NCBI GenBank assembly: GCA_016190375.1
Contig: JACPQR010000185.1
Span: 1 to 48,879, forward strand
DNA from: Deltaproteobacteria bacterium
GTDB taxonomy: Bacteria; Myxococcota_A; Polyangia; JACPQR01
Reading direction: 5' to 3'
Length of the DNA stretch: 48,879 nucleotides
In this document: positions 1 to 7,989 of the stretch, piece by piece
How positions within the stretch are numbered: the first letter of the stretch is position 1
How the letters are laid out: each line of letters begins with the position of its first letter
Translations under genes and position numbers: made by a program
Notes under the pieces: generated by a model
What the model saw: only the letters and a program-made list of their open reading frames with translations
What the model was told of the DNA's origin: nothing
Databases searched by the model: none

Positions 1-890
1 ACGCCGACGCCGATGGCGACTCGGACCGCGACGGCGGGGGGTGGGACGTCGAGGACGGGGGCCCCATCGAGGTCCGGGACGGAGGCGTCGAGATCACGGA
101 CGACGGAGGGACGTTCGTCTGCTACGTGACCATCTGCGACGGCCACGAGCTCGAGTGCGGCAACTGCCGGGACGACGACGGCGACGGGCGGGTCGACTGG
201 CGCGACCGCGAGTGCCTGGGACCCTGCGACAACACCGAAGGGCCCGCGCTCAACGCCGACATCGGCGGCGAGACCGGCGGTCCGTGCAGGGCGGACTGCT
301 ACTTCGACTTCGGCAACGGCCCGGGAAACGACGACTGCCTCTGGGATCACCGCTGCGACCCGCTGGCGGTCGCGCCGGACTTCCCCCCGGAGGGCGAGGG
401 CTGCGCCTTCGACGCCGATCGGGTGGGTTCCCGCGACTGTCCGGCCGACCAGTCCGAGCAGTGCCTCACCGTCTGCCCACCGCTCACACCGAACGGCTGC
501 GACTGCTTCGGTTGCTGCACCTTCCCCGAGCTGAGCGGCGCGTTCGTCTGGATCGGGGCTCTCGACGACGACAACCAGGGGACCTGCACGTTCGACCTCG
601 TGGACGATCCCACCGCCTGTCCTCCGTGCACTCCGGTCGAGGACTGCTTCAACGACTGCGGCCCTTGCGAGATCTGCCTCGGCAAGGACGAGCTCCCGCC
701 CGGGTGCGACCAGGACGGCGACCGCGACGGCGGCGTCGTCGGCGCGGACGGCGGCGTGCCCATCGCGGACGGCGGCGTCCCACCGGCTCGCTGCGATCCC
801 GGCGTCCAGGAGTGCGGCCAGCCGGGCGACGAGCTGTGCGCGAGGGATTACTACTGCGTCACGGGGTGCTGCCAGCCGACGATCTTCTGA
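1..890 (+). CDS. Cys/Asp-rich secreted protein, 5' truncated by window edge
   Basis: The frame is open from the first complete codon at position 3, so the start and any signal peptide lie outside the window. The visible N-terminus is an Asp-rich stretch (ADADGDSDRDGG), the same kind of linker that follows the lipobox in several neighbours, so I infer a surface lipoprotein. The body has many cysteines in clusters and one MopE-like unit (CGNCRDDDGDGRVDW), a pattern proposed to bind metal in that family. A second acidic/Gly spacer (DQDGDRDGG, ADGGVP) comes before a last Cys cluster ending CCQPTIF. I recognise no enzyme domain. The stop is 51 bp before the next lipoprotein gene on the same strand. 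Confidence 0.75.
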   Translation, partial: ADADGDSDRDGGGWDVEDGGPIEVRDGGVEITDDGGTFVCYVTICDGHELECGNCRDDDGDGRVDWRDRECLGPCDNTEGPALNADIGGETGGPCRADCYFDFGNGPGNDDCLWDHRCDPLAVAPDFPPEGEGCAFDADRVGSRDCPADQSEQCLTVCPPLTPNGCDCFGCCTFPELSGAFVWIGALDDDNQGTCTFDLVDDPTACPPCTPVEDCFNDCGPCEICLGKDELPPGCDQDGDRDGGVVGADGGVPIADGGVPPARCDPGVQECGQPGDELCARDYYCVTGCCQPTIF

Positions 891-941
891 GCGCGGATCC
901 CGCATGGATCCTGGCTGACCTTCGGCGGTACGCTCAGGTCC

Positions 942-2567
942 ATGAGGGAAGTCGCATTCCTGGTCGTCGCGCTGCAGGGGCTCCTCTTCGCGTGCTCCCC
1001 CGGCGATCGCGGTGGAGGCGACGCGGACGCGGACTCGGATGCGGACGCCGACGCGGACGCCGAGTGCGACGATCCGGACGGCGACAACGACGGGATCCCG
1101 GACGACATCGAGGGCGACGGGGACCTCGACGGGGACGGGCTGCCGAACTCGGACGATCGCGATGCCGACGGGGACTCGATCCTGGACGAGATCGAGGCCG
1201 GAGACGCGGGCTGCTCGGCCCTTCGCGATTCGGACCAGGATGGCCAGCTCGACGCCTTCGACACCGACAGCGACAACGACGGCCTGCCGGACGCAGACGA
1301 GGTACGCCTCGGGACGAACCCCGGATGGGCGGACACCGACTCGGATGGGTTCGTGGACCCGGTCGAGGTGATCGCGGGGACCGACCCGACGGACCCGGAC
1401 AGCCGGATCCCGGACGACGACTACTACGTGATCCTGCCGTTTGGCGCCGATCCGATCCAGGCGCCCCTCGCGTTCGGCACCGACATCCATCGGGCGGACA
1501 TCTTCTTCCTCGTGGACACCTCGAGCTCGATGGGTCCCTCGATCGACAACATCCAACAGGGGCTGCAGGGCACGATCATCCCGGGGATCTCGGAGCAGAT
1601 CGAGGACGTCGCGTTCGGGGTCGGCGAGTTCGAGGACTTCCCCGTGGGCAGCGACGGGTGCAGCGCGTCGGACAGGCCGTTCACGCTGCATCAGGAGGTC
1701 ACCGAGGATCTCGACGACGTCGAGGACGCCGTGGATCGGCTCGACCAGCCGCTGGGCCTGGGCGGTTGCATCATCCCGGAGGCGCACGTCGAGGCGCTCT
1801 ACCAGACGGCGAGCGGTGAGGGCATTGGCGACTGGGTCGAGCCGGAGGACTGCCAGGATCTCGATCAGCTCCTCGTCGGGATGCCGTGCTTCCGCGAGGG
1901 CGCGCTGCCGATCGTGCTCCTGATCTCCGACGCCCCCATGCACAACGGACCGGGCGGCGTCTACCCCTGGAGCGACATCGACCCGGAGCCGCACGACTGG
2001 GACGATGCCGTCCGCGCACTGAATGACATCGGCGCCCGGGTGGCGGGCTTCGCGATCGAGGCGGCGTGGGGGTGGGACTATTACGACGGCCGCCCCACGC
2101 ACGACATCACGCGGGAGCACATGGAGGCCACGGCGGAGGCGACCGGGACCGTCGTGGACGGCGAGCCGCTCGTGCTCGACGGCCCAGCGAACGGGACGGG
2201 GCTGTCGGACTCGGTCGTGGACGCCATCGTCGAGCTGGCCGGAGGTGTCGTGCAGGACGTGGATACCGTGACCGAGGACGACCCCTCGGACGACGTCGAC
2301 GCCAGGCGGTTCATCGTCTCGATCGTGCCTGCGTCCGCCGCGCCCGACGATCACGTCTCCGGAATGGACGAGACGACCTTCTACGACGTGGTCCCCGGCA
2401 CGATCGTGACTTTCACCGTGACGTTCCAGAACGACTTCGTCGAGCCCGACGACGCGGCGCAGATCTTCCACGCCGTGATCGTGGTTCGCGGCAACGGCGT
2501 GGCGCGCCTGGACGAGCGCAACGTCTACGTGATCGTACCGTCAGAGGACGGGGAGCTGTTCATTTAG
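942..2567 (+). CDS. Lipoprotein with thrombospondin type-3-like repeats and a von Willebrand factor A domain
   Basis: 541 aa. The signal peptide ends in lipobox LFAC with Cys18. It is followed by an Asp-Ala/Ser linker (about residues 26-40) and calcium-binding TSP3-like repeats (about 41-150) of the type DxDxDGxxD, such as DGDNDGIPDD, DGDGLPN and DSDNDGLPD. A VWA domain starts near residue 183 and has the MIDAS motif DTSSS (DxSxS). VWA domains bind ligands through a metal ion. TSP3 arrays act as Ca-stabilised stalks, as in OmpA-like and cell-surface proteins. I infer an envelope-anchored adhesion or binding protein. The ATG at 942 is chosen because it puts the lipobox at the normal distance. 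Confidence 0.9.
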   Translation: MREVAFLVVALQGLLFACSPGDRGGGDADADSDADADADAECDDPDGDNDGIPDDIEGDGDLDGDGLPNSDDRDADGDSILDEIEAGDAGCSALRDSDQDGQLDAFDTDSDNDGLPDADEVRLGTNPGWADTDSDGFVDPVEVIAGTDPTDPDSRIPDDDYYVILPFGADPIQAPLAFGTDIHRADIFFLVDTSSSMGPSIDNIQQGLQGTIIPGISEQIEDVAFGVGEFEDFPVGSDGCSASDRPFTLHQEVTEDLDDVEDAVDRLDQPLGLGGCIIPEAHVEALYQTASGEGIGDWVEPEDCQDLDQLLVGMPCFREGALPIVLLISDAPMHNGPGGVYPWSDIDPEPHDWDDAVRALNDIGARVAGFAIEAAWGWDYYDGRPTHDITREHMEATAEATGTVVDGEPLVLDGPANGTGLSDSVVDAIVELAGGVVQDVDTVTEDDPSDDVDARRFIVSIVPASAAPDDHVSGMDETTFYDVVPGTIVTFTVTFQNDFVEPDDAAQIFHAVIVVRGNGVARLDERNVYVIVPSEDGELFI

Positions 2568-2634
2568 CGCGGGTGGGCTTGCAGCGCCCCCCGCGGCCCC
2601 CCCCGCTTCGGCGCCCGGCATGATCGCTCACTAC

Positions 2635-2651
2635 GGCCGAGTGAATCGGCC
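2635..2651. repeat. Small hairpin with GTGAA loop, copy 1
   Basis: Perfect 6-bp stem GGCCGA/TCGGCC around the loop GTGAA, in the 171-bp gap between the convergent genes ending at 2567 and 2739. The same loop on a different but also perfect 6-bp stem occurs at 6709-6725 between another convergent pair. It could be a bidirectional terminator stem or a REP-like unit. No T-tract follows. Confidence 0.4.
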
Positions 2652-2738
2652 TTCGTTCGCTGTTGTGACGACTCGCTGCCCGGCGGCCGCAACGCTCCGG
2701 AGGGCAGCGGGAGCCACGGCGCGATGGAGACTGTTCAA

Positions 2739-3998
2739 CTAGAGCTGGATCTCTTCGTCCGGCGGGGGGTCGGCCACGTCGCCGAAGTCGAACCATGCCC
2801 ACTCGGACCAGGGACCCCAGCCATGGTCGTTCTCGCCGCGGATCCGCCAGCGGTAGGTGTGATCGGCGACCACCGGGTAGAAGGTCACCGCCGAGACGTC
2901 CGTGTCGTAGGTGACGTAGTCGATCCAGCGGTCGTTCCAGTGCTGTATGGCGATCTCGTAGCCCGTGGCCTCGCGACTCGCCGGCGCCGTCGGCCGCACC
3001 CACTCCGTCGTGATCCTGAGGCCCCCGGTTGGCCTGAGGTCCTCGAGCGCCGGCGGCGGGTCGCCGTCGTCGGGCAGGGGCGTGCGATCGACGACGACGC
3101 TCGGGATCTGGTCCCACCGGATGATGTCGTGGTCCAGCGTGAGGTCGCAGACGCGCAGGTGATTATCCATGTACTGCTTGCCGAACGGCCGCTCCCAGCC
3201 GCCAAAGCGATCTGGGTCCTCGGGGTCGTCCCAGGCGTCGAACGACGCCTCGCCATCGTAGTGCGCGTACCACAGGAGCTCGCCCGAGAACCTGTCGGTG
3301 TCGTTCATGTGCCCGTTCCAGAAGCCCGCACCGGTGTAGATTCCGCCGGGGAACCCGCCCAGCTCGTCCAGCCCCGCCTGGATCAAGTCGCCGAGCTCGA
3401 CGGCGCCCGGCGCTCCGCCCTCCTCCTCGACGTCGAGCCAGATCCGGCCGACCTCGGGGAACTCCGCCGCGAGGTCGAGCGCGTTCCGAACCTGCTCGAT
3501 GACGATGTCCCAGTACAGGTACACGTAGAGATCCACGGTCATTCCGCCGCGGATCGCGATCTCGAGCTGCTGGCGCGTGACCTCCGGAACCTGCGTGCCG
3601 GCGATCACGTGCCGATAGTCGCTCTCCCAGAGGCAGTCCACGTCCGGGTCGGTCAGCGCCTTGGACCAATGCGAGACGTCGACCGCCGCCACGAGCGGCA
3701 GGTCGGCGTCGGCGTCGGCGTCCGCATCGGCGTCGGCGTCCGCATCGGCGTCGGCGTCCGCATCGGCGTCTGCGTCCGAGTCGGCATCCGAGTCCGCATC
3801 CGAATCCGCGTCGGCGTCGGAGTCCGTGTCCGAGTCGGCGTCGCCCGAGCCGTCGCCACCACCGTCCGCGGGACGGTCTCCGTCGGCGTCGGCGTCACCG
3901 TCCGGTTCGCCGCCGGTGCCGTCGATGGAGCTCGTGCATGCGGGGGCCGACCAAAGTACCAGCATCAGGGCCCAGGCGCTCGTCCTCGTGGTCATCAT
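2739..3998 (-). CDS. Lipoprotein with acidic linker, GH25-like muramidase-type domain and C-terminal fibronectin III domain
   Basis: 419 aa from the first of two tandem ATGs (3998). The signal peptide ends around SAPAC (Cys21), an imperfect lipobox. Residues about 31-97 are almost pure Asp-Ala/Ser. The domain from about 101 opens with VAAVDVSHW and contains WLDVEEEGG, matching the DVSxxQ/W and DxE signatures of GH25 lysozyme-like TIM barrels. A barrel-like order follows, with IYTGAGFW and GKQYMDN. About residues 315-400 look like an FN3 domain (YEIAIQHWN, YRWRIRGEND, WGPWSEW). I infer a surface-tethered cell-wall hydrolase or a lysozyme-fold binding protein. Activity is not assured, because the family alignment could not be run. 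The frame stays open upstream to 4472, but that extension has no signal peptide. Confidence 0.8.
   Translation of the reverse strand: MMTTRTSAWALMLVLWSAPACTSSIDGTGGEPDGDADADGDRPADGGGDGSGDADSDTDSDADADSDADSDADSDADADADADADADADADADADADADLPLVAAVDVSHWSKALTDPDVDCLWESDYRHVIAGTQVPEVTRQQLEIAIRGGMTVDLYVYLYWDIVIEQVRNALDLAAEFPEVGRIWLDVEEEGGAPGAVELGDLIQAGLDELGGFPGGIYTGAGFWNGHMNDTDRFSGELLWYAHYDGEASFDAWDDPEDPDRFGGWERPFGKQYMDNHLRVCDLTLDHDIIRWDQIPSVVVDRTPLPDDGDPPPALEDLRPTGGLRITTEWVRPTAPASREATGYEIAIQHWNDRWIDYVTYDTDVSAVTFYPVVADHTYRWRIRGENDHGWGPWSEWAWFDFGDVADPPPDEEIQL
3700..3850 (-). repeat. Asp-Ala/Ser hexanucleotide repeat inside the GH25-like lipoprotein gene
   Basis: Read on the minus strand this is a run of GAC alternating with GCN or TCN codons, with near-identical 6-bp units (GACGCC, GACGCG, GACGCA). 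Similar tracts lie at about 1018-1062 and 4586-4670, and at both window ends. Gain or loss of units by slippage would change linker length in steps of two residues without a frameshift. Confidence 0.85.
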
Positions 3999-4470
3999 GG
4001 TGATGCCGCATAGCAGCAAGGCGCGCGCCACCAGCGCGGTCTCGTCGTGTCTCCCGCCGGGGGTCGACCGCCAAGACGCCACGGACGCACCCTCGATTGA
4101 CCGCGGCACATCCGGCCACCGCCGGCGCCGTTCCGGAGGTCGAACAGGAAGGCGGGAAGGACGGAAGGAACCAGGATCCAAACTGATCCTTCCTGGCTCG
4201 TCTCCTTCTGCGGGTTGGGTACTGGCGCTCCTGGCGCCCTCGCGGTTGGTCCATTCCGCGCGCGCTGGGGGGACCGAGGCGGCCACCTCTTGGGACGCGC
4301 AGGGGCACGCTGAGCGGGGGCTGGGACAGAAAAGTGACGGCCGGTACGATGACCGCCGGGCACGGGCGTGCTCAACTCGTGGCGGCACGACACGCCAAGA
4401 AGACGAGAGGCGCCGCGGGCGAATCGGGGCGGACGCCTGGCCGGGTTCTTGCCGTCGAAGCGTGTGCATC
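3999..4470. other. Intergenic region between divergent lipoprotein genes with a large imperfect inverted repeat
   Basis: I find no convincing gene in these 472 bp. They must hold promoters for both flanking lipoprotein genes. The main structure is an imperfect palindromic element at about 4066-4251. Outer arms: GACCGCCAAGACGCCA near 4066, and its relative read on the minus strand at 4251-4217 (ACCGCGAGGGCGCCAG). Inner arms: GAACAGGAAGGCGGGAAGG from 4142, and the region around 4185-4216. The arms resemble the 'CGCCAAG' type of dispersed intergenic element I recall from many delta-type genomes. Confidence 0.6.
4134..4170 (+). repeat. Dispersed intergenic repeat, copy A
   Basis: This 37-bp purine-rich segment (CGGAGGTCGAACAGGAAGG onward) recurs on the opposite strand at 25989-26024. 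By eye, 34 of 36 bases match. Both copies are intergenic and both are arms of imperfect hairpins, so I read them as members of one non-coding repeat family. Confidence 0.75.
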
Positions 4471-5367
4471 ATGCGCGACTCCTGCAGATCGAGCCTTCGG
4501 GCGTGGATGGTGATGACCCTGGCGGGCTGCGCTCAACCGACGATCCAGTGCCCCGGCCCAGGCACCTGCGGAGGCGGCGGCGGTGACGCCGACGCGGATG
4601 CGGACTCGGACGCCGACGCCGACACGGACGCGGACGCGGACGCCGACTCCGACTCCGACGCGGACGGCGACGGCGGCTGCGCGACCGTCGAGTTCCAGGT
4701 CACCGAGACGCAAGAGCAGTTCATCGTTCCCGACGGCGTCCGCTACATGGCCGTCAAGGCATGGGGCGCGGGCGGGAACGGCGAGGGGGTCTGCGAAGGC
4801 GACGACTCCGGGCTGGGTGGGTTCACCGAGGCTGCCTTCGAGGTGGCTCCGGGCACGCCACTCGTGGTGATCGTTGGAAAGCGCGGCCGGGCGGGGATCA
4901 CGAACGAGGAGGTGGTCCGGTTCGGCTTCGGCTCCTGGGGTGGCGGCGGGCTGTCGGGCGTGTTCCGCGGCGGCGGCCCGATCACCGCCGCGGACGGCGC
5001 CAGGGCGCTCGTGATCGCCGGAGGCGGCGGGAGCGCCGGCGCACCCGATTGTGCCCCGGGCGGCACGGGCAATGCGCCCGACGCGGGCGGCCAGGCGACC
5101 ATGCTCGGCTCCACCGGAGCCGACGACATCAACGGCGGCGGTGGCGGCTACTCGGGCGGCAGCGGCGGCGCACGCGGTGAGCCCGGCCTCGGAGGCTCGG
5201 GCTTCGTCGACCCGTCAGCGCTCGACTCTGTGATGCTCTCCTCCGAGCGCGGAAGCGGCATCGCGCCGCGGTCGGACGAGGCGGACTACGACGGCGTCGC
5301 GGGAACCGGCGAGCAGAGCGGGCTCATCGTGATCCACTTCACCTGCGAGCCTCCCGACATCTTCTGA
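4471..5367 (+). CDS. Lipoprotein with acidic linker and glycine-rich (ALK/LTK-type) domain
   Basis: 298 aa. Lipobox LAGC follows a short basic N-terminus (MRDSCRSSLRAW), then a Gly patch and a DADADSD linker of about 30 residues. The remainder starts with a predicted beta segment (VEFQVTETQEQFIVPDGVRYMAVKAWGAGGNGEG) of the form seen before glycine-rich ALK/LTK-like domains. It continues with Gly runs (GGGGLSGVFRGGG, VIAGGGGSAGA, GGGGYSGGSGG) and ends in a beta strand (LIVIHFTC). Bacterial members of this fold are usually surface proteins of unknown ligand. An alternative start is the ATG at 4507. The frame is open far upstream, but that part is antisense to the linker of the preceding gene. 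Confidence 0.8.
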   Translation: MRDSCRSSLRAWMVMTLAGCAQPTIQCPGPGTCGGGGGDADADADSDADADTDADADADSDSDADGDGGCATVEFQVTETQEQFIVPDGVRYMAVKAWGAGGNGEGVCEGDDSGLGGFTEAAFEVAPGTPLVVIVGKRGRAGITNEEVVRFGFGSWGGGGLSGVFRGGGPITAADGARALVIAGGGGSAGAPDCAPGGTGNAPDAGGQATMLGSTGADDINGGGGGYSGGSGGARGEPGLGGSGFVDPSALDSVMLSSERGSGIAPRSDEADYDGVAGTGEQSGLIVIHFTCEPPDIF

Positions 5368-5447
5368 GATCTCCACGAAGAGGGTCTCGGCGCCGGAGCT
5401 CGAATCGGTTCCCATCACGCAGCTTGTGGCGTAGATTATGCGGTGAG

Positions 5448-6665
5448 ATGCAATATCATCGCTACCTCGAGGTCGCGTTGTCCCGACGGGCGTCTCGAGG
5501 CAAGGCGAGGCTCGTGCTCGGAGCGAGGCAAACCGGGAAGTCGACGCTCTTCCGTTTGATCCGAAAGCCGGCCGATCTGCTCATCGACCTGCAGGAACGG
5601 GCCGAGCGGCTCCGCCTGGCCACCGATCCGGCCGCGCTGGGCCGAGCGCTGGCAGCCGACGGCCGGAAGCACCGCCACGTCCTGATCGACGAGGTCCAGC
5701 GGGTACCCGAGCTCCTCGACGAGATCCAGCTTCTGCTCGATCGCCACCCGGGCAGGTACACGTTCACGCTCACGGGCAGCTCGGCGCGCCGTCTGCGGCG
5801 AGGCGCAGTCAACCTCCTCCCGGGACGGATTCACCGGTTCCATCTGTCGCCGGTCTGCAGCTGGGAGGTCGCCGGAGGCGCAGCGGGAGTGGTGCTGCGC
5901 CGCCCGCGCGGGGAATTCGCGGCCGAGTTCCCCGCCAGATCGCTCGAGGACCGGCTCGTGCTGGGGAGCCTCCCTGGCGCCTGGACCGAGGGCCGGGGCT
6001 TCGCCGCGACCCTCGCCTCCTACGCGGCCGTGTACGTCGAGGAGGAGGTGCTTCGCGAGATGGCGGCGCGGAACCTGGGGCAGTACGGCCGATTCCTCCA
6101 GCTGGCCGCGGTCGAATCGGGGAAGGCCATCAACCTGACGAGGCTCTCGCAGGAGTCCGGGATCGCGCTCTCGACGATCCGCGGGTTCTACTCCGTCCTC
6201 GAGGACACGCTGCTTGCCTTCACCGTGGAACCGTTCGGGCGGTCGGACCGCTCGCGGGTTCTCAAGACGCCGAAGGCGTTCTTCTTCGACGTCGGAGTTC
6301 GCAACGCGCTCGCGGGGCTGCCGCTTGAACATGGCATCCTCTCGACCCAAGCCGGCCAGCTCTTCGAGCACTGGATCGCTTGCGAGCTCGCGGCGCGAAT
6401 CGGATATCTCGGGAGAGGCTTCCGCCTGGGATTCTGGCGAACCGTCGACGGCGCGGAGGTGGACTTCGTCCTCGAGACGCCGCGCGAGTGCATCGCCATC
6501 GAGGCCAAGTACACGCGGAACCCACGTCCGGCGGACGCGGCTGGGATCGAGCACTTCATCGACCGACACGGCGCGCTGTGCCGGCGTGGCTTCGTGGTCT
6601 GCAGGGCGGCGCGACGGGAGCAGCTCACCGAGCACGTCACCGCCATTCCGTGGACGGAGCTGTGA
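5448..6665 (+). CDS. AAA_14/DUF4143-type P-loop ATPase
   Basis: 405 aa. The N-terminus MQYHRYLEV is followed by Walker A GARQTGKST (about residues 24-32) and Walker B HVLIDEVQ with the sensor-like LTGSSARRLRR, as in the AAA_14 domain. The C-terminal half has the DUF4143 pattern: a winged-helix-like stretch (INLTRLSQESGIALSTIRGFYSVLEDT) and a nuclease-like end with EVDFVLE...CIAIEAKYT, resembling a PD-(D/E)xK core (D-x15-E-A-K). These proteins are widespread single genes, often considered mobile or defence/toxin-associated; their function is unproven. The ATG at 5448 has GGTGAG just upstream. In-frame TTG 5424 is the alternative. It stands alone between unrelated lipoprotein genes. Confidence 0.9.
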   Translation: MQYHRYLEVALSRRASRGKARLVLGARQTGKSTLFRLIRKPADLLIDLQERAERLRLATDPAALGRALAADGRKHRHVLIDEVQRVPELLDEIQLLLDRHPGRYTFTLTGSSARRLRRGAVNLLPGRIHRFHLSPVCSWEVAGGAAGVVLRRPRGEFAAEFPARSLEDRLVLGSLPGAWTEGRGFAATLASYAAVYVEEEVLREMAARNLGQYGRFLQLAAVESGKAINLTRLSQESGIALSTIRGFYSVLEDTLLAFTVEPFGRSDRSRVLKTPKAFFFDVGVRNALAGLPLEHGILSTQAGQLFEHWIACELAARIGYLGRGFRLGFWRTVDGAEVDFVLETPRECIAIEAKYTRNPRPADAAGIEHFIDRHGALCRRGFVVCRAARREQLTEHVTAIPWTEL

Positions 6666-6708
6666 CGTCGCGGGGGCCTTCCGGTCGGCCTGCACGCGTG
6701 CTCGCTGC

Positions 6709-6725
6709 GCCGGAGTGAATCCGGC
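6709..6725. repeat. Small hairpin with GTGAA loop, copy 2
   Basis: Perfect 6-bp stem GCCGGA/TCCGGC around loop GTGAA, in the 139-bp gap between the convergent genes ending at 6665 and 6805. The stem differs from copy 1 (2635-2651) by compensated bases, which hints that structure is kept. I see nothing else in this gap. Confidence 0.4.
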
Positions 6726-6804
6726 TCCGCTCGCCCTGCTGGGATTCGTCGGGGCGAAGTGACCGCCTTGCCTTCCGCGTGCCCCCTTGGCCGGCCCCTG
6801 AGAC

Positions 6805-7989
6805 CTACGGACACTCCTCGTCGGTGCGCTCGAAGGACCAGGCGATTCCGTAGTAGCCGCAGGCTTCGCTGCCGCCCGCGCCGCGCACAACGACCTGCCA
6901 CTCCTTCGAGTCGTCCGCGCCGCAGGTGCCGCCCCAGACCAGGGCGAGAAGGTACGAATCCCACTCGTCGTACCAGTTCGCGGCGTGGGTGCAGAAGAGG
7001 CGGTTCGGATCGGCCGCCTCCGTGCAGCTTCCGTCGATGGCGCAGACCTCGACGTCATCGGGATCGATGCCGCTCTCGAGCGCGACCTGGACGGTGATCC
7101 GATAGGTGCACTCGCTGGTCCCCGGCACGCACCAGTTGTTGCCCTCCTGGCAGCGCATCGAGAACCAGTCCTCGTCGCCGCCCTCGAACAGGCTCATGTC
7201 GTTCATGACGATGGGCTCTGAGTCCTGCTCGATCTCGCCCACCCAGTAGCGCCGGTCGCAGGTGTCGTTCTGCTCGTACTCGTCTGCCTCCCAGAACTCG
7301 TCGGCCGTTCCGTCGCAGTTGTCGTCGAGGCCGTTGCAGACCTCGTCCCACGGCCCCTGGACGCCGACGCAGTCTTCCCACAGGCCCTCGGCGCTGCAGG
7401 ACTGCGAGCCCGGCACGCACTCGCCCTCGTCGGTCCCGCAGGCCTGCTCCTCGCCGGGAGTGCAGCCGCAGGTCTCGTCGGTCTGGCCGTTGCAGTCGTC
7501 GTCGACGCCGTTGCCGCAGGAGTCGTCGGGCTCGGGCTCGACCGCGCCCGTGCACTCGCCCCAGCTCCCGCCCGCCTGACAGGTCTGGACGCCCCGCCGG
7601 CATGCCCCAACGTTCTCGGGGCCGCACGGCTGCTGGTCGCCCACGCTGCAGGAGCAGCCCTCGTCGACGTCGCCGTCGCAGTCGTTGTCGAAGTTGTCGC
7701 AGACCTCGTCGCGCGGCTGGGGCGCGTAGCAGACCCACTCGCCAGCCTCGCAGTACTCGCTGCCGGTGCCGCACGCGGTCTCGCAGCTCCGGCTCAGGGG
7801 ACTGCCGTCGGGGTTGACGTCGACCTTCCCGTCGCCGTCGTCGTCCAGGCCGTTGCACGGCTCCACATTGCCGCCGTCCGCGCCCCCGTCGCTCTCGCCC
7901 AGCGGATCGCCGTCGGTTCCGCCGTCGCCTTCGCGGAGCGACCCGACGCAACCACCGAGCGCGAAGAGAGCTAGTACGAGTCTTCGCAC
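6805..7989 (-). CDS. MopE-like Cys/Asp-repeat lipoprotein
   Basis: 394 aa from a GTG start. That start gives a compact signal peptide with lipobox LGGC (Cys14), and it overlaps the end of the upstream gene by 19 bp, suggesting translational coupling. After an acidic/Gly linker there are four MopE-type units: CNGLDDDGDGKVD, CDNFDNDCDGDVDEGC, CGNGVDDDCNGQTDETC and CNGLDDNCDGTADEF. They alternate with Cys modules of the form GxCxxGxQxC...W.xC. The last 150 residues (EQNDTCD..., EDWFSMRC) look like a beta-sandwich C-terminal domain. The MopE motif is annotated as a putative metal-binding motif; copper binding is known only for methanotroph MopE. A surface or secreted location is inferred. Confidence 0.85.
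   Translation of the reverse strand: MRRLVLALFALGGCVGSLREGDGGTDGDPLGESDGGADGGNVEPCNGLDDDGDGKVDVNPDGSPLSRSCETACGTGSEYCEAGEWVCYAPQPRDEVCDNFDNDCDGDVDEGCSCSVGDQQPCGPENVGACRRGVQTCQAGGSWGECTGAVEPEPDDSCGNGVDDDCNGQTDETCGCTPGEEQACGTDEGECVPGSQSCSAEGLWEDCVGVQGPWDEVCNGLDDNCDGTADEFWEADEYEQNDTCDRRYWVGEIEQDSEPIVMNDMSLFEGGDEDWFSMRCQEGNNWCVPGTSECTYRITVQVALESGIDPDDVEVCAIDGSCTEAADPNRLFCTHAANWYDEWDSYLLALVWGGTCGADDSKEWQVVVRGAGGSEACGYYGIAWSFERTDEECP

Noticed and set aside
3661..4470. Upstream extension of the Gly-rich lipoprotein frame through the linker of the minus-strand gene
   Set aside because: The extension is the complement of the Asp-Ala repeat (giving Ser-Ala repeats) and lacks a signal; the lipobox near 4525 fixes the start at 4471 or 4507.
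5436..7058. A 540-codon minus-strand frame opposite the DUF4143 ATPase gene
   Set aside because: Antisense shadow; the plus strand carries Walker A and B and the complete family layout.
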